Assembly: GCA_030867875.1 (NCBI GenBank)
Contig: JAOWCC010001634.1
Span: 38,831,403-38,895,402 of the forward strand
Source: Actinernus sp. WN-2022
Taxonomy: Eukaryota > Cnidaria > Anthozoa > Actiniaria > Actinernidae
Length of the DNA: 64,000 nucleotides
Reading direction: 5' to 3'
Shown: positions 26,414 to 40,300 of the stretch, piece after piece
Layout of the letters: each line of letters begins with the position of its first letter
Position numbering within the stretch: position 1 is the first letter of the stretch
Position numbers and translations under genes: made by a program
The notes under the pieces: model-generated
Told to the model about the DNA's origin: nothing
The model's input: the letters and a program-made list of their open reading frames with translations, nothing else
Databases searched by the model: none

Positions 26414-28139
26414 TATAAGTGCACCTTATAACTCCTTCAAGCGAAACCATGTTGTTGTTATTCTGTTGACGTGCCATTATTATAAGTGATTACATAAGAC
26501 TGGTGACTTATGATCAGTTCAAAGTCACGCAAAAGCTGATTTATCGCGAACGAAGATATTGCTTAATTGTATCTTTAAAATAGACGATTAAAAAGCATGG
26601 ATACGATGCGAACTGTGTACGACGATTGTTAATATAATGTGGGTTAGAATCCATGTTATCAGTGTTATTATTTTGTTTATTACTTTGGTTACGTCTTTTT
26701 TCTTGTTGGAATTTTAATTAATACTGTTTTTTTATCGGCCAATAAACACTTTGTGCATTGCCTAATAATTTAAAGCAATTTGTACCTATAGTTCAATTCT
26801 CGATGTTAAATGGAGTGTTCCAAATTTGTCTTACTGGGGGTGGAACTAGGATTCTGTGATCGAGAGGGGATTCGAGCGAGAGAAAGGGAGGGAGGCCGGA
26901 GGGAGGGAGGCCGGAGGTTCGATATACGCGGGATTGAGTCCCCCGAATCCCCTGGATATGATCCGCCTTAAAAGACCAGTTAGAGACTTGTTGCTAGAGA
27001 ACAACGATAAGTCTACAGGTGACTTCGGAACAGGATTTATGGAGACTCATTTTGTACTGAGGATCGACGATTTTCTCCAGTGACTACTTTTGAAATGACA
27101 AGTATTGTAATCAGTATTCGTATTCTGTCAATACTATTTCAACACGGTACACTTGGTGTATGTCGTGTGGGTTACTGATTTTATATTACATTATTTTATC
27201 ATTGTTGCTTTAAAGTTTGCAGTTGACTCATTATACAGGCCAGCCTTTCGGTGCTAATCACCATGTGATATATACATATAAGCTTAATGATATTCACCAC
27301 GGAATGGTGTCGTAAGTTGTTAATTCTACTCATTAGAGCTGTTAACAAGTTGCACAGTTCTTATTTTGCCAATGTGACCGCGAAGAAGACTCGTATCGGC
27401 GGCCATGTTGGGTAGAAACCATGCTGAGATTTCCCACGTGTATCCTAGATGGGGAAACAAAGGTGTTTTTTCTCCTGCATGGGACTCAACAGGGTGGACC
27501 GGTGGACCCCACCGGGGTACCTGATACTGAAGTCCTTTGCATTTGTAATTAAATTGTTTTTATTTTCGCCGAAACTCCACCTCTAGCAGTTCAAGGACTG
27601 ACCCTTAAAAATACGATAACCATTTTAAAGTTGCTGACACGCTAAACCGAATATTGTAAAGCCATAGTGTTTTACAGATATATAAATTAAATACGACCAT
27701 TACAACTCGTCAAGGCTGATGGGTCGTTAATTTGGATGTTATTTTGTACGCCAGTGGGAAACCTTACAAGCTCTTTTTTGAAGCAGTAACAAACAACTGA
27801 ATAGGATCATATATCTATTTCGGCCATTCTTGTTAAAAATGCTTCACTGCTTGGCAACGTCTAACTGATCTTGAATTTGTTGGATGTTATTCTTTGGTGG
27901 GATGTTTTACTTATGATATTTTAAGCTTAAAACTTCTGGGAAATCGCCCATAAAGTCAAACACACAGTCACAGAGAAGAAACAGTTTGTAACGGAAAAGT
28001 GTTCACCAAGAAACTAATTAAGGATTGGTTCGTCCTGTAATTACAAAAAGAATAGATTAAGGTTTGTGTAAAAGTAGTTACTTTTCAATTTTACAGTCTA
28101 TTGCTCTGTTAAAAAGAAAGCTTCAGTTATATTTAAACT
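26414..28139. other. Intergenic DNA
   Basis: Contains a GGGAGGGAGGCCGGA duplication at about 26887-26915. Nothing gene-like is supported. Confidence 0.35.
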
Positions 28140-28199
28140 GTGTCAACAGCAGGAATACCGCCAAAAGAAAGGACTTCGCTTAATTCTTCAAACGCCCCA

Positions 28200-28540
28200 G
28201 CTAGCAACAGCGCAGTGGGTATATAAGCGCTTCGCCTCACGCTCATCGCTGTGGCCTGATTCCCGAGCGCGACGCCATCTTGAGTTTGTTGGTATCTCGC
28301 CCTTGCTCGAAGGGTTTTTCTCCGGGTTCTCCAGTTTCTTCCCTCCACAAAAACCAACACGCTAAATTCTAATTCGACCTCAGTGGTTTAGCCGGACTTT
28401 GGTCAGCCTCTATGGTTTCTTCAGGTCCCAATTCAGAATAAAATATACTGTTAGGCTCAGACCAGTTGAAGGACCTCAGTCAGTCTTCCGAAACGCTTTT
28501 ACGAGTTACCGACGTTCAAACAAGATTACTTTATCTGTAT
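28200..28540 (-). mobile_element. Probable SINE remnant
   Basis: Contains TCGAAGGGTTTTTCTCCGGG, TCTCCAGTTTCTTCCCTCCA and CAAAAACCAACACGCTAAATTC, sequences I associate with SINE bodies common in anthozoans, and a GAGTTACCGACGTT end near 28505 as in the SINE at 39785-39960. Orientation uncertain. Confidence 0.5.
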
Positions 28541-30527
28541 TTACCTTTTGGGAATATGAAATAAAGAAATGTTTATAATCCAAATAAACGTTGACACATC
28601 AATCAAAAAGCGGGATGAATTTTAACAAAGTATAAAAAGGTACAACAAAGTGGAAAGAAAAGAATTGGTGGCAACATTGTTCGACTCCAGCCATTGAAAT
28701 ACAACATAGGAAAAGCACATGCACATTGAACTAACTAAAAGGAGTGGGTGGCCACATTTGATTTGTGAACAACTGCTAATACATAGCTGTGGTAACAAAG
28801 AAAACTTTGAATTTATTAGCATCAATTTATTAGGGTTTCTTTCGTTTTAACCTAAATCTGCTTAATCTACACTCACAAAACAAAATGTCTCGTAACAATC
28901 TCTCAATTAAAGTGTTTTTAATTAGAATCGTGATAGCTTTTATCAGTTTAATATATGAAGATGCCACGTCACGTACATGTAATCAGTTATGAAAGAGTCG
29001 TAAGACGATTAGCGAAATCATTTTGATAAAATTAGCGAACAACTTTAGAACGACTAGAATAACGACTAGAAAAAAACGTGAAACTTGTTGATCGAAAAAT
29101 GACTGACTCGTTGTTACAGACAAATGTATGGAAAATTGAAAACACGATTACACGCTTCATTTTGGTCAGTTAATCTTTTACCTGGTATCTTAAGCTTGCA
29201 GACAGTGAATATTTCAGAAATTCGATTTTACGGAAATTATTTGGCATCGGATTCCCGATACTGTATTTCGTGTCATGTTTGCACCCCTTTCAAAATGTCG
29301 TAATTAACCGCGAACTGCATGGTCTATTCATCACTTCTCAGTCTTGAATCAATGATGGCAAAAGGGATCGGAATACTTCCCATCAATGGTTTTTGCCTGA
29401 GGATGTAAATCTGCCAATTACCACTGTGGATATTCAGAAATTACATTGAGGAGATTTTCCTGCTTTAGATACTGAGCACCTAGTTAAAATAGCCGAAAAA
29501 ATTAACGTATAATAACAAAGCTATCAAAGGAAGTACAATATTGGAAACAAACTGAGGGGGAAGAGGTTCCCCATAATTTCTCGCGCTTCGCTCCTCGATT
29601 TCCAGACGCCTCGGTGAGAGGCAGAGGCTGAACACTTATTCCTCGAGAAAACTACCCCCCAAAATACCTTTATCCAAACTAAACCATACGATCATAATAA
29701 CGTGCACAGATTTATGCAATTTTCGATTTTAAATACATTGGATGAAGACAATATTAAAATAAATAGAAAGACGTGATTATCATGATAATAATTTTATTGG
29801 TGAACAGCTTGGCTTTTTTAATTAGTAAGTATGGGAAGAAAACAAACTGTTATTATCCATCCGATCCCGTTTAGTATAAGTTATTCTATGTCTGTTAGAT
29901 ATACTCTATATGATTAGCCGGGGCACGTCTGACGCCCCTATTTATATATGTTAAACTTATTTATTTATTTATTTATCTATTTATTTTTAAAATCCATGTG
30001 CTATCTACCTATCTTCCATTACTTGACTCCATCAATATAAATGATGAATCTTTCAATGTCTATCTTCATGTTTATACTACTATGAATCGAATTCAAATAT
30101 GGCAATTTTAAATTTCGCTTACCAAAACTTTAGAAAGTTTTGCCGATGATATAGCAAGAACGGCAAGATATTAGAGACTTGTATGAGAACAGGCAATAAT
30201 ACCTGAATAACCACGTTTTGGTGTTTTTCTTTTCACACGTACCGACTTTTAATCATACTGCAAAAATCCATATGCATGGGTACACTGTACTGATTAGATA
30301 TTTAGTCTTTACTTAGACTGGCACTACCGTTTTTTTTATACAAAAATGATGAATCAAACGTGAGTGTCTGTATTACTGATACTGAGACATACAGACACTA
30401 GCTAATCCCGCTCGAGATTGAATGTATAGGCCGATATATTTACACTCACGCTCACGCATTAATTCACAAAAAAAAATAACACGCACGGGTATGGTTACCG
30501 GACATAACATCCTGTTCTCCCAGTGTA
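28541..30527. other. Intergenic DNA
   Basis: AT-rich; a (TTTA)n run at about 29957-29988. A dispersed repeat at about 29340-29430 is shared with 14110-14225. No genes recognised. Confidence 0.4.
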
Positions 30528-30737
30528 CCCTGCTAGCCGGCTCTCCCGTGTGTTTTTCGAACGTGTTTTTTTCCGGATTTGGGTTGCCTGTTCGGCGCGC
30601 GGTACTGACTGGGATCGAGACAAATGCGGGTGAAGAGGGAGGGGAGAAAGGGAAATGAGAGCTCTCCTTTCCCTTTCTCCCCTCCCCAAATCCCATTTTT
30701 TTCGAAAAACACACCGGAGAGCCGGCTAGCAGACTAC
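30528..30737. mobile_element. Family F hairpin element with purine/pyrimidine core
   Basis: Inverted ends CTGCTAGCCGGCTCTCC and GGAGAGCCGGCTAGCAG, then GTGTGTTTTTCGAA and inverse. The centre has AGGGGAGAAAGGGAAATGAG and its inverse. Open frames on both strands follow from the palindrome. Confidence 0.8.
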
Positions 30738-30845
30738 AGTGCACAATGCCTCAGAAGTAATCTCGGTCAATAGTTTTATATTGCCAGAGCTAAATTGCAC
30801 TGACTAGCCTCGTTTTCATGATTTTTTTTCTAGTTTTAAAAGCTG

Positions 30846-31048
30846 ATATCCGATTTAGCTTGTACATTTGTTGTCCCAATTCAGATCATGTGTCATCTCT
30901 CTAGAGGATCAGTGCTGTGTTTTCCAATTAGAGAAATTTATGCATTTCCTCTAGATCTTGGGATACAGAAAAACAAGAAAACATTACTCAAGAGAAAAGT
31001 CAGGTGACCTGAATTGGGACAGCAAATGTACAAGCTCAATCGGTCTAT
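30846..31048. mobile_element. Family D MITE, copy 2
   Basis: Ends AGCTTGTACATTTGTTGTCC and inverse, with AATAGACC-type terminus at the right; the core has the shared TTACTCAAGAGAAAAG. Confidence 0.75.
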
Positions 31049-31527
31049 TCGTAATCCTTGAATGCTAACCAAGCCTCATGATCAGTCTCGCATGGAGGAT
31101 GAAGTTGACCCTGCACTGATACAAACCCTTTTAACAATGCTATGAATATGGATATGATTTTGGTATCATCAAAGGCTTGGTTACCTTTCAGAACGGCGGT
31201 CAAGAGCTACGAGTACGAAATATACGTCGGATGGTTTTTCCTTGCATCGTTTTTTTACGATAAAAGAAACTAATATATACAAATCTAAGAAAAATACACA
31301 AATAGAGTAATTTAAACGATACAATATATGATTCGTAAATGGATGAGTGAATAATGCATGGTTTGATTAATCTAAAGTTGAACCTATAACGGTTTACCTT
31401 AACGCTTCATGCAATGTGACTAACAACAGTACCCAGATCCCCGCCTTTACAAACGGGTTTCTGGGAAACCTCCACCCTCCTGTTTAACCCAAAATGTAAT
31501 GGTTAATCATTAAATACAGATGTTTAT

Positions 31528-31820
31528 AACCCATCAAATATTTTCTCTCGCGCGTGATTGGTTGAAAGAGTCACGTGACCCGATATTTTCTCTCCGCGAG
31601 CGGGAAATATCAGCGAATACACCCCCTGTGAAAATATTTGAAGGATGATAACGACAATAACACATTGTGGCGTCGAAATATGCCCTGATATTTGTCCTTG
31701 GACATTATCTGATCCTCGAAGCTCAGTTTCCCTCGAGCTTCGCCCTCGGGAACTGTTCTCTTCTCGGATCAAATAATGTCCGCGGACGAAATATCAGGGC
31801 ATATTTCGACGCCACAAATA
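31528..31820. repeat. Family A repeat, copy 2, with palindromic extension
   Basis: Starts CCATCAAATATTTTCTCTCG; the right part is an inverted repeat (GTCGAAATATGCCCTGATAT and inverse around 31740). Confidence 0.75.
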
Positions 31821-32007
31821 GGTTATTGTATTTATACCCAAGGGAGGAGTGGGTGAATAGTTTCCCTGCGACCGTGATTGTCAGCCCTTTCTTGAGTTAA
31901 AAGACTCAAGACGGCAGGACAGAAATGAATACTAAAAATCGCAACCCGGAAAAAAAATGATTTGTTTTCTAATGTTATGCCAACATTCCAAGTCTTTTTG
32001 TCAGAAC

Positions 32008-32272
32008 TCATAGTACAAGACCAAATAAAATACATATGGTCAGCAGTAGAAGGCAACTCGCATGCGCAGTTGCCATTGAGCCGTTCTTTGTTGAGGTTGT
32101 TTGCTTTTCATGTCTTCGATACCGTCGCGTACCATCCTCGGGATCCTTTGAGTTAGGGCAGAAAGGATTGAACTCCCCGTACAGGAAAAGCACCGACTCC
32201 TTCATGTCTTTGTCCAGGGTGCAGTGTGATAACGTCATGTTCCTGGCGCACTTTTTCACCTCAGCATATTCC
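32008..32272 (-). CDS. Terminal exon: half module plus GPI-anchor-like tail
   Basis: Starts in phase 2 after TCCACAG and reads EYAEVKKCARNMTLSHC, cysteines 1-2 of a third module, then FNPFCPNS as cysteine 3, after which the module is cut short. A basic, Thr/Ser-rich linker (RRYRRHEKQTTSTKNGS) follows, then a C-terminal hydrophobic run (ASCLLLLTICILFGLVL) right before the stop. A small-residue region, spacer and terminal hydrophobic tail with no cytoplasmic part is the classic GPI-attachment layout; a short single-pass anchor is the alternative. No AATAAA was identified with confidence just beyond the stop. Confidence 0.75.
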
Positions 32273-34316
32273 CTGTGGACAAAGTTGTTAACATTAAGTG
32301 TCTTAGTCTCTCGAGATTATTGTTCATTTAAATTTCGTGCGTTTATGTTAAAAACTTGCAATATCTACAGTGGCATCATCCAAATAGACCAATATACCGT
32401 ATTCATAAATGCGTATTTCCGTTTCAATAATTTATCCACATGTACAGAAAACGTTATCATTAACGTGGGATGTAGCTTTAGAAGCAATGAAGTTACAGCC
32501 ATTTGAAATTAGACAGATTCGTATGAGAAAAACAACCGAGGTCTTTCCAGCCTCGCTTTCGTGGTTTTTTTTCCCATTTGAAATGCCTATAAACTCAACA
32601 GCAATTCTCCAAGTTGCTCTAAAACTGAACACAATTACTAGCTGTACTGTGATCTTTCGTGTGGTAGCATTAGTTTTCCTGTTGAGATTTATATTCCAAA
32701 TCATGTAATTAAGGATGCGCCATTATGAATTCGGTCAATGCAACTTCGGGTGCAACTCCTTTAAAGTGCCACTACGACGAAAATTTACCATTTCGACTTT
32801 TTCAGTGTCTATAGGTCAATCAGTATTAGAAATATCCGAAATAGTAAAAAATATTCCCAAATGGGCATCTTAAACCACAAATTTTTGGAGAGTTTACCGG
32901 TAAAATCCTGTCCGCCATTGCTGGAAGCCGTGCCCTTTGTTCAGCTTTAAACAAAGGTTTATTCACCGGAAGTGATGTCATACACTTAACACGACAACCT
33001 CGTGGCGCGAAATAGCGTGCATAAAAAAGTAGCCAACCTCGCAAAGATAAATATAACTTTCTTCTTATGTACGTGAAGACGTTTTTAGTAGAAATATGCC
33101 TCCAGGCGTTGTGTTCTGCAGGCGAGCGTTAAGTGTATGACATCATTTCCGGTGAATAAACCTTTGTTTAAAGCTGAACAAAGGGCACGGCTTCCAGTAA
33201 TGGCGGACGTGTAGATTCAATATTCGGAGCTAAAAAAATAAGACTTCCTGTCGTTGTATCGAAAAACAATTTGAACTGGTAATAATATATGAACTCTACT
33301 TTATGAATATGCAAAAACATTGATATGTCAAAATTTGATCGTAGGGGCACTTTAAGTGCCTGCTCCATTTAAGATCACAACGAGCACAAAGTCGCACAAT
33401 CCAAATGGAGATATATATAATAAGGATGTTTAGTTTCGTGAGTGCTTAAGCAACCTGGCAAATGCATCCATAACTCAGTCGATACGACCGCACGCAATGT
33501 GTGTGCTTCAAAACGGTGAGCGTGCAAACATGAGCAAATGACCAATGGCTTTCAGCCAATCAGAGCTTGTGTTCTATCTTGATATATAATGCTGCGAATG
33601 TCTTTTGAGCTCGCCCATAACATGGGACACTTCATAATCACTCAGACTTAGCTTTGTTACTTTGAAAAACAGGTGCTTGTTGGTACCTCGAGAATACCAG
33701 GCTGTTGTGCGCAAAGGCAATCCCCTACTCTTTCACGAAATAGCACAACAGGTTATGTTACCTCCACTCCGGCTCATCTTGCCTAAAGACGAGGCCGCGG
33801 GGTTTCGAACCCGCGACCTGCCGCACTCGAGACCGAGTGAGCTAACCAGTGAGGCGGAGTAGTTTGAAGAGAGTTATGTATTGTTTCTTACGAATCATGT
33901 AAATAACTCACCAGCAGAGGTGTGGGTCAGCTCTGTTTGCTCGGAACTTGCTAATGAATTTGGTGTTGCACTTCCCTTGAAAAGTGTTAAAGTATTCTTT
34001 CGTACACTGACCCGCAGCCAGGGGAAGTGTCTCGAGATATCCTCCCTCGCAGTATTGTGTCTGAATCTGTGTCCTTGGGCGTTGAATGACGTACTGATAT
34101 CCCTGTCTAGCGTCTTTGTCGTCTCGCGTTCTTCGCAGGCAACGCTTCACTTTTCGTCTCATACATTTTAGGAGTATCTCGCTGACAAGATCCCTGCACG
34201 AATAAATAAGAAACTCGACTTAATAAGATTCCCGTATTTGTGGAAATCTAAGTTAAAACCACAAACTAGCGACGTACCTATGTATCTATCAATTCCAAGC
34301 CCGCCCATGCCTCCAA

Positions 34317-34347
<31 letters not shown>

Positions 34348-37300
34348 GGCATTTGTCGGGATTTTGTCATTTCTTTGCCCCATGTCATGGTGGGGGCCAG
34401 CTGAGCTGTCAAATGCCCCACCCCGAGGCAAGTATAGCGAACCGCTTTTCTTTATTAAAGTAATGCACTCCTCACCTGAAACACTTCCGTAAGTGCCCCC
34501 AATGCCACATTCACTAGCCAGTTCCCAACAAACCGCACACTTCACCCCGAAACTGGGAAATTCCTAACGCCATGTTCACGGATGACTTTTCCGCCGCCAT
34601 GTTGTTCGATGAAGAAAGCACGTGTTGATCAGTTGAGCAAAACAAAAACAAACAGTGGAGGGGTGGGGTTATTTTTTTGACAAATGCCCCGGGCCCGGGC
34701 TGACGCAAAACAAATGCCCCACCCCAGTCAAATGCCCCATCTTTCCCGGGGGGGAGATGACGGGCTAGGAATTGATAGAGACACTATGATCATTATGATG
34801 CGTTAATTTCCCGTCTCAAATCGTCAGAGAATTTAGTATTTTTTCCTTCAGTTGATTTAGTATCATTACAAATATGTTGTGAATAGGCGTTTTGCAGTAA
34901 ATAGTCACTTGCTGATATATCACTTCAATAACGCCGAATGAATTGCGCTCGTAATCCCGTGGGAAAGGCTTTACTGGATGGCAAACAATCTTCAAAAACG
35001 CAGTTTTAGAAAGATCGACAATCGATTGTAGCCAGACAACCCCAACAATACAAAACACCCTAACCCAAAGAACGAGCGGTATAAAAACAATAGAGCTACA
35101 GTATAATGGTCCAACCAGAATACAGGTCTGGATGTGGTGCTGTATTACTCACAATAGAGCTACAGTATAATGGTCCAATCAGAATACAGGTCTGGATGTG
35201 GTACAGTATTACTCATCGCTTGAAGTAGGACAAAACATATACAAACAGGTTTTGCTATAATAACACTACTGATGTGGTACAAGTGCCTTAATTTACATAA
35301 TATCATGATCACCTCGGCTTTCTCTGTTTGTTCAGGGACATTTAATTTCTAAATTCCCTCATCAGCATGCATACTTTTTCTAATTTTCCCTCGTGTTGTT
35401 CTTTCGGGAAATTAGTGATTAAATTCCCCTCGAGCTGGGGAGCTGGGAGGACCTGTAAAAGTCCCTCCGCCGCTTCCACAAAACCTCCCTCGGCTCTCGG
35501 AAAAAATTAATCACTAATTTCCCTCATGCCATGCTATTACTTATAATAAGTGAAGTCAGATTTTTTGCCACCCAGTACAACCACGTGATTGTATTCTGCA
35601 AAAGCCTAGTACACTGGTAATAGTTCTCCAGGAGACACCTTACGCATGCGTGACTAGTACCTGCAGTTTTGTCCCTTGCTTCTTTGTAAAGCGTGAACGA
35701 AGTTTGTAATGCATCCACGTGATTGGGTCACAAAACCCTGCTGTGTGCACCCACCAAACTCCTTGGTCTGAACTGAAACCAAAACACAAATACTGTTATT
35801 TAACAATTAGACTGCGAGCTCGAGCTAGGTTTCTATCGTCAGATAGTTGGCGAGGGACGCAGCCCCGATTCTACATCAAAGTCGATAGAAACCAAGAGCG
35901 AGAAGTCTGATTGTTTTAGCATAACCTTGCCACCGGTCTATCCTAAGCGGTTGAGAAAACTGTGAAAAAAAATCGCAAAAAAAAGCATTTTTCTAAGTGA
36001 TTTTTTGTCTGCAGCGCGCACACTGTCGACTATTTAACAATTAGACCCGCAGCCCGAATGGGCTACGAGTCAATAGCCCATGAGGCGCAGCCGAATGGGC
36101 TATTTAACTCGTAGCCCATGATGGCGAGAGGTCTAATTGTTTTAGTATAAACTAACTAGTCGGACAGTAGAAAATAATAGAAAGAAACAAATTGAAGTTG
36201 AATTTTTTTTATTATTTCGTGAAAATGCGTGCGGTTTTTCTCTACCATGGGCTATCACAAATAGACCTATACTAGGGTAGCCAATCAGAATGCAGGATTT
36301 GTAATAGTCCACTAGTTGGTTTATACTAAAGATCGTTATAACCCATCAAATATTTTCTCTCGCGCGTGATTGGTTGAATGCGTCACGTGACCCGATGTTT
36401 TCTCTCCGCGAGAGGGAACTATCAGCGAATACACCCCCTGTGAGCGTATAAGCGCGCGTCAAAGAAAATATTTGAAGGATGATAACAACAATAACCTAGT
36501 TAACACGTCAAGCGTACATGCGCGGCTGTCGCGTGACCAACCTACATGAGCTGATGAACTGAAAGCTTCTCTCAAGAACTTAAATTTCTTAGTCTGTTAT
36601 TTTTTTGCTCTTTTTTACATCCTAATGTTTCTAAACTTTAAAAACATTACTTTAGGAAAGAGACAACACCATCTTGAGCTGCTGATTCATTTTCCTAAAA
36701 CATTAATGGTGTTTATTTGCTTGTTATTTCTTCTTCTTATCGTGTATGCTTAGAATATAGTGCCATGAATTGTAATATATAAAATTATCTGTCTGTATGC
36801 AAAATAATATAAATACAAGGGGGAGTCCATACCTTTGCTTTGTTTAGTACATGGCTATAGTTATGCTCCAATACGATTGGATCAGATATGGTACTAGATG
36901 TGCAAAAGGCCCATTTTCCCCTTATCATAGGACTGTAGGAATATGTCTTCACTTCAATGTTTTAGATTTATTTGTACCATTTTTGGTGATAGGATCCCGT
37001 CTGTCGTAGCAGTATGGGTTATACGGGTTCTTGTATGCCGCAATAAAGGAACTCGTTGTTGGTGACGCCTTGCAGTGCTTGCTCAATGCCCGAATAATAC
37101 AAGATCTTGCTTTGTAATATCGCCTGCCATAAGAATAAAGGATGTCAGATTTACTACCATATTGTAATTCCTATTATTCCTAATCCTCTACGTTTTTCCA
37201 ATCAGTTCCTTTAGTTTATAATTAAGACAAAAATCGAGAAAATATATAAGGTGTATAAGAAAGATATTTGATACTCGTAAATTCAATAGAAAATCACCGA

Positions 37301-40300
37301 ACAAAGTAATATATTTTCATCCGATAACTTTTCAATTTAGTTTTGATCGAACTATGGTTTAATTTCAGAGAAAATCGCATATGTAATAAAGTCATCAAAT
37401 TTGTGATTCCAAGATTTTTTGTCTTATTGGATGGATGGTGTTTTCTTGAAGTTTTCACAGTTAAATTATGGTCGACAGCATATAGTTTTCTATACTTTCT
37501 ACTTGCAACTTTGACTATGGACATCTCAGACAGCAATTAAGGCACATTCTAGCAACTGATCGTGCGTGTGCACATGCTCATGCCGCAGCCTATTGTCGTT
37601 TGCTTTAGTTCTTACGCAAATTAATTTGGCATGAATAAGTACTTATACGTGTTGCCTATACATTTTATTCAGGTAGGCCGCATTACGAAATCATTCACTC
37701 CCAGTTGCGGTAACCATTATTCTTTGACTATCCTACAGGAGTGTGGCCAGGAGTTCCGCAAGGGGAGGGGGAGGGGGGGGGGGGGGGGGGGGGGAGGATA
37801 TTCCGAGTCTGGCAATCAATCATCTTACAGAACTGTTTACCCTTTGAAAATCATGAAGGGGGAGTTCCATAACCCCTGGAACCTCCCCCTGGCTACGCCC
37901 CTGTCCTATTTTAGCATTGATGAAGTAGAGCTGTCAGCTCCAACTTACCGACACAGCGTAGCACTACCTCTGTTCTTTCGATATCTTTTTAAGAAGATGC
38001 CCTTGCACTTGGAGATTCTTTTGAAGAATTTCTTACTGCAGGTCGGCAGAGCGGCGGGGGTGTAGTTTTCCATAGCATTCAACATTCCATTGTCACAGAA
38101 GAATGTTTCATGTGCAGTGTATATACGAGCATACTGCCGGATGTAAAGGGAGGTTCTGTTATCCACGTGACCTCTAAGGCAGTTGGTCATCTTTCCATGG
38201 GTACAGTTTTTCAGAATATTGTACCTTAAACTGGAAATAAATTTAAAGGTCGATATGGGTGACTATATTTCATTCTTCAGCTCTCAACAAGTCCTCATTT
38301 GTTGTTCAAAACAAAGGGTTGCTTGATAACTAAGGTGAGAAGAAAATAAGGGGAAACTGAAAGGAATGGTGACTGGAAAGAAGAAAATGAAGAAAGAAAA
38401 GGAGGAACAGCAAAGAGAATGAAGATTGGGAAAAGGGGAAAATGAGCAGACTTGATATCTATTATTATCTGTAAATATATTTCAGCCAATCAGAGCTCTG
38501 TTTCTATACAAAACAGAGCGGCTAGATGAAGCCAATCAAAATTCAGGAAATTTCGGTGCGCTCTTTTTTTCAGCCAATCAGAATCTATAAATTTGAATAC
38601 ATAATTAGTCTCGAGACGCCGCCGCCACTCACGACCATTTGGCTTCAAACAACATTGAAAGAAAATAAAGTTTTAATGGCTTCCAATCTGCCCTCTCTTT
38701 CCGAACTCGGCAAAATAGATTAACCCATTTCTTAATTATTTAAAGGATAATATGGTTATTTCCGATGGTTTTCTTATGGAATTCGGGCGAAATGCTTTCT
38801 CGAAATTTATATTGTTTTGTTATACAACTCGCCTAAATGTTCGTTATATGTCCACTAAGGCAAAAAAATCAGTATAAATTTATCGTACAATATTCGCCCA
38901 TATTCCATAGAAAACCATAAGATAACCAGTAATTAAAGTATTGTACTGACGAGGAATGACCAAACCGATCTGTAACTAACCTGCATTCTACACTTGGGGT
39001 TTTCTTGTATTCGTCTACAAAGCCATGCACGCACTCTCTAGCTTCTTGTATAAAGTGTTGTACGGTACATCCACTATTGACTCCCACAATAGATGCTAGA
39101 GCTGGTTGGTATGAAAGAAAAGAGAGGCATACAGGTAATTAAGACTAATTTGTGTCAAGATGTATGCGTGTTTCTTTGTTGAAAGTATACTTGTAGTATT
39201 GGACAGCTTGGCACTTAAATTCCTCCAAGATAACACAATTTTAAGTATATGTTTACCGGCGCTTCCTTAACCAAGGGAGGGCTGGCAGATGTGGACGGCG
39301 AACGGACTAGTAGGACTTTAGGCTACGGTTACACGATACCGGACGAATTTTAACCGGTACGAATGAAGTCCGAAATAGTTGGGTTTACAGTTCGACACCG
39401 ACACAGGTACAGAGCTAGACCTCCTAACTTCTAACGTCGTGTACACACAACGCCTAAACGTACGAATTTCGTACCGCTACCGTGTAACCGTATCTTACCG
39501 TGCCGTACTGTAACTCTGTAATTTGATTGGATCAGAAAGACAGCAGTAGGGAGACCATTTCAATGTCACGTACAGCGCGCACGCCGTAACTTGCTTCGCT
39601 GTAGTTGCTTTCAACGATACTGTCTAAACGTACACACGAGTCACCACAATGCCAAGAAGTGAAAAATAGAAAGAAATGAAAAATAGAACGGGAAAAAAGC
39701 GGCTTAGATTGAAATCAAAGTGACCATATTTATATTCTTGAGTCTGTACGCAGGCTAAAGGCTGCATGTTTTCCATATCGACGTGTGCGGGAGGTCGCGA
39801 GTTCAAACCCCGGCCGGACCAACACTCGGGGTCTTAAAATTGCTGCCTTTGTGAAACAATCTCGTTCTTGAACGTCCTCGGATAAGGACGTAAAATCATC
39901 AGTCTCACCAGACGGTCACGAGTTACCGACGTTAAATAAAGTTGCTTTACTTTACTTTTATAGTGTGCAATGTGCGCGGAAATTATCAGATTTAGTCGAT
40001 ATGTGCGCCACTCGTACTGCGAGCAATGAAGCAAATAAAGGTTCTTTGTTAAGTGAATCTTGCGAATTGCACCAGTCTGTGACACTGATCGAGTCTCGGT
40101 GAGAAGTAACAGAACTGCGCATATTTGCTAAATCTGTCGTATTGAAGCTATAGGTACTAGGTAGGTGTTGCGTATCGCAGATAGCAGTAAAGTGTATGTA
40201 ACGTCTTCGAACTTAAATTATACGGATGATTAATGAAGCGGTGAGAGGCTTCAGTTTAGCATAACAACGGTTTGTCATGTACTAAAAATTACTCAACCCT

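Noticed and set aside
27690..27740. Another hammerhead (minus strand, TTGACGAGTTGTAATGG)
   Set aside because: The core begins TTGACGAG and no GAAAC box follows; at best a dead relative.
30373..30744. 123-codon minus-strand frame with partners on the plus strand
   Set aside because: It spans a palindromic MITE; frames on both strands are a by-product of the hairpin.
33662..33862. 66-codon frame ending AGFRTRDLPHSRPSELTSEAE
   Set aside because: Again the translation of a tRNA-derived SINE head on the opposite strand.
34168..34545. 125-codon frame with a poly-Gly run
   Set aside because: The glycines come from a homopolymer C tract; no homology, and it partly overlaps the module exon acceptor.
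38945..38975. Hammerhead-like CTGACGAG on the plus strand
   Set aside because: No GAAAC box or stem I/III partners nearby.
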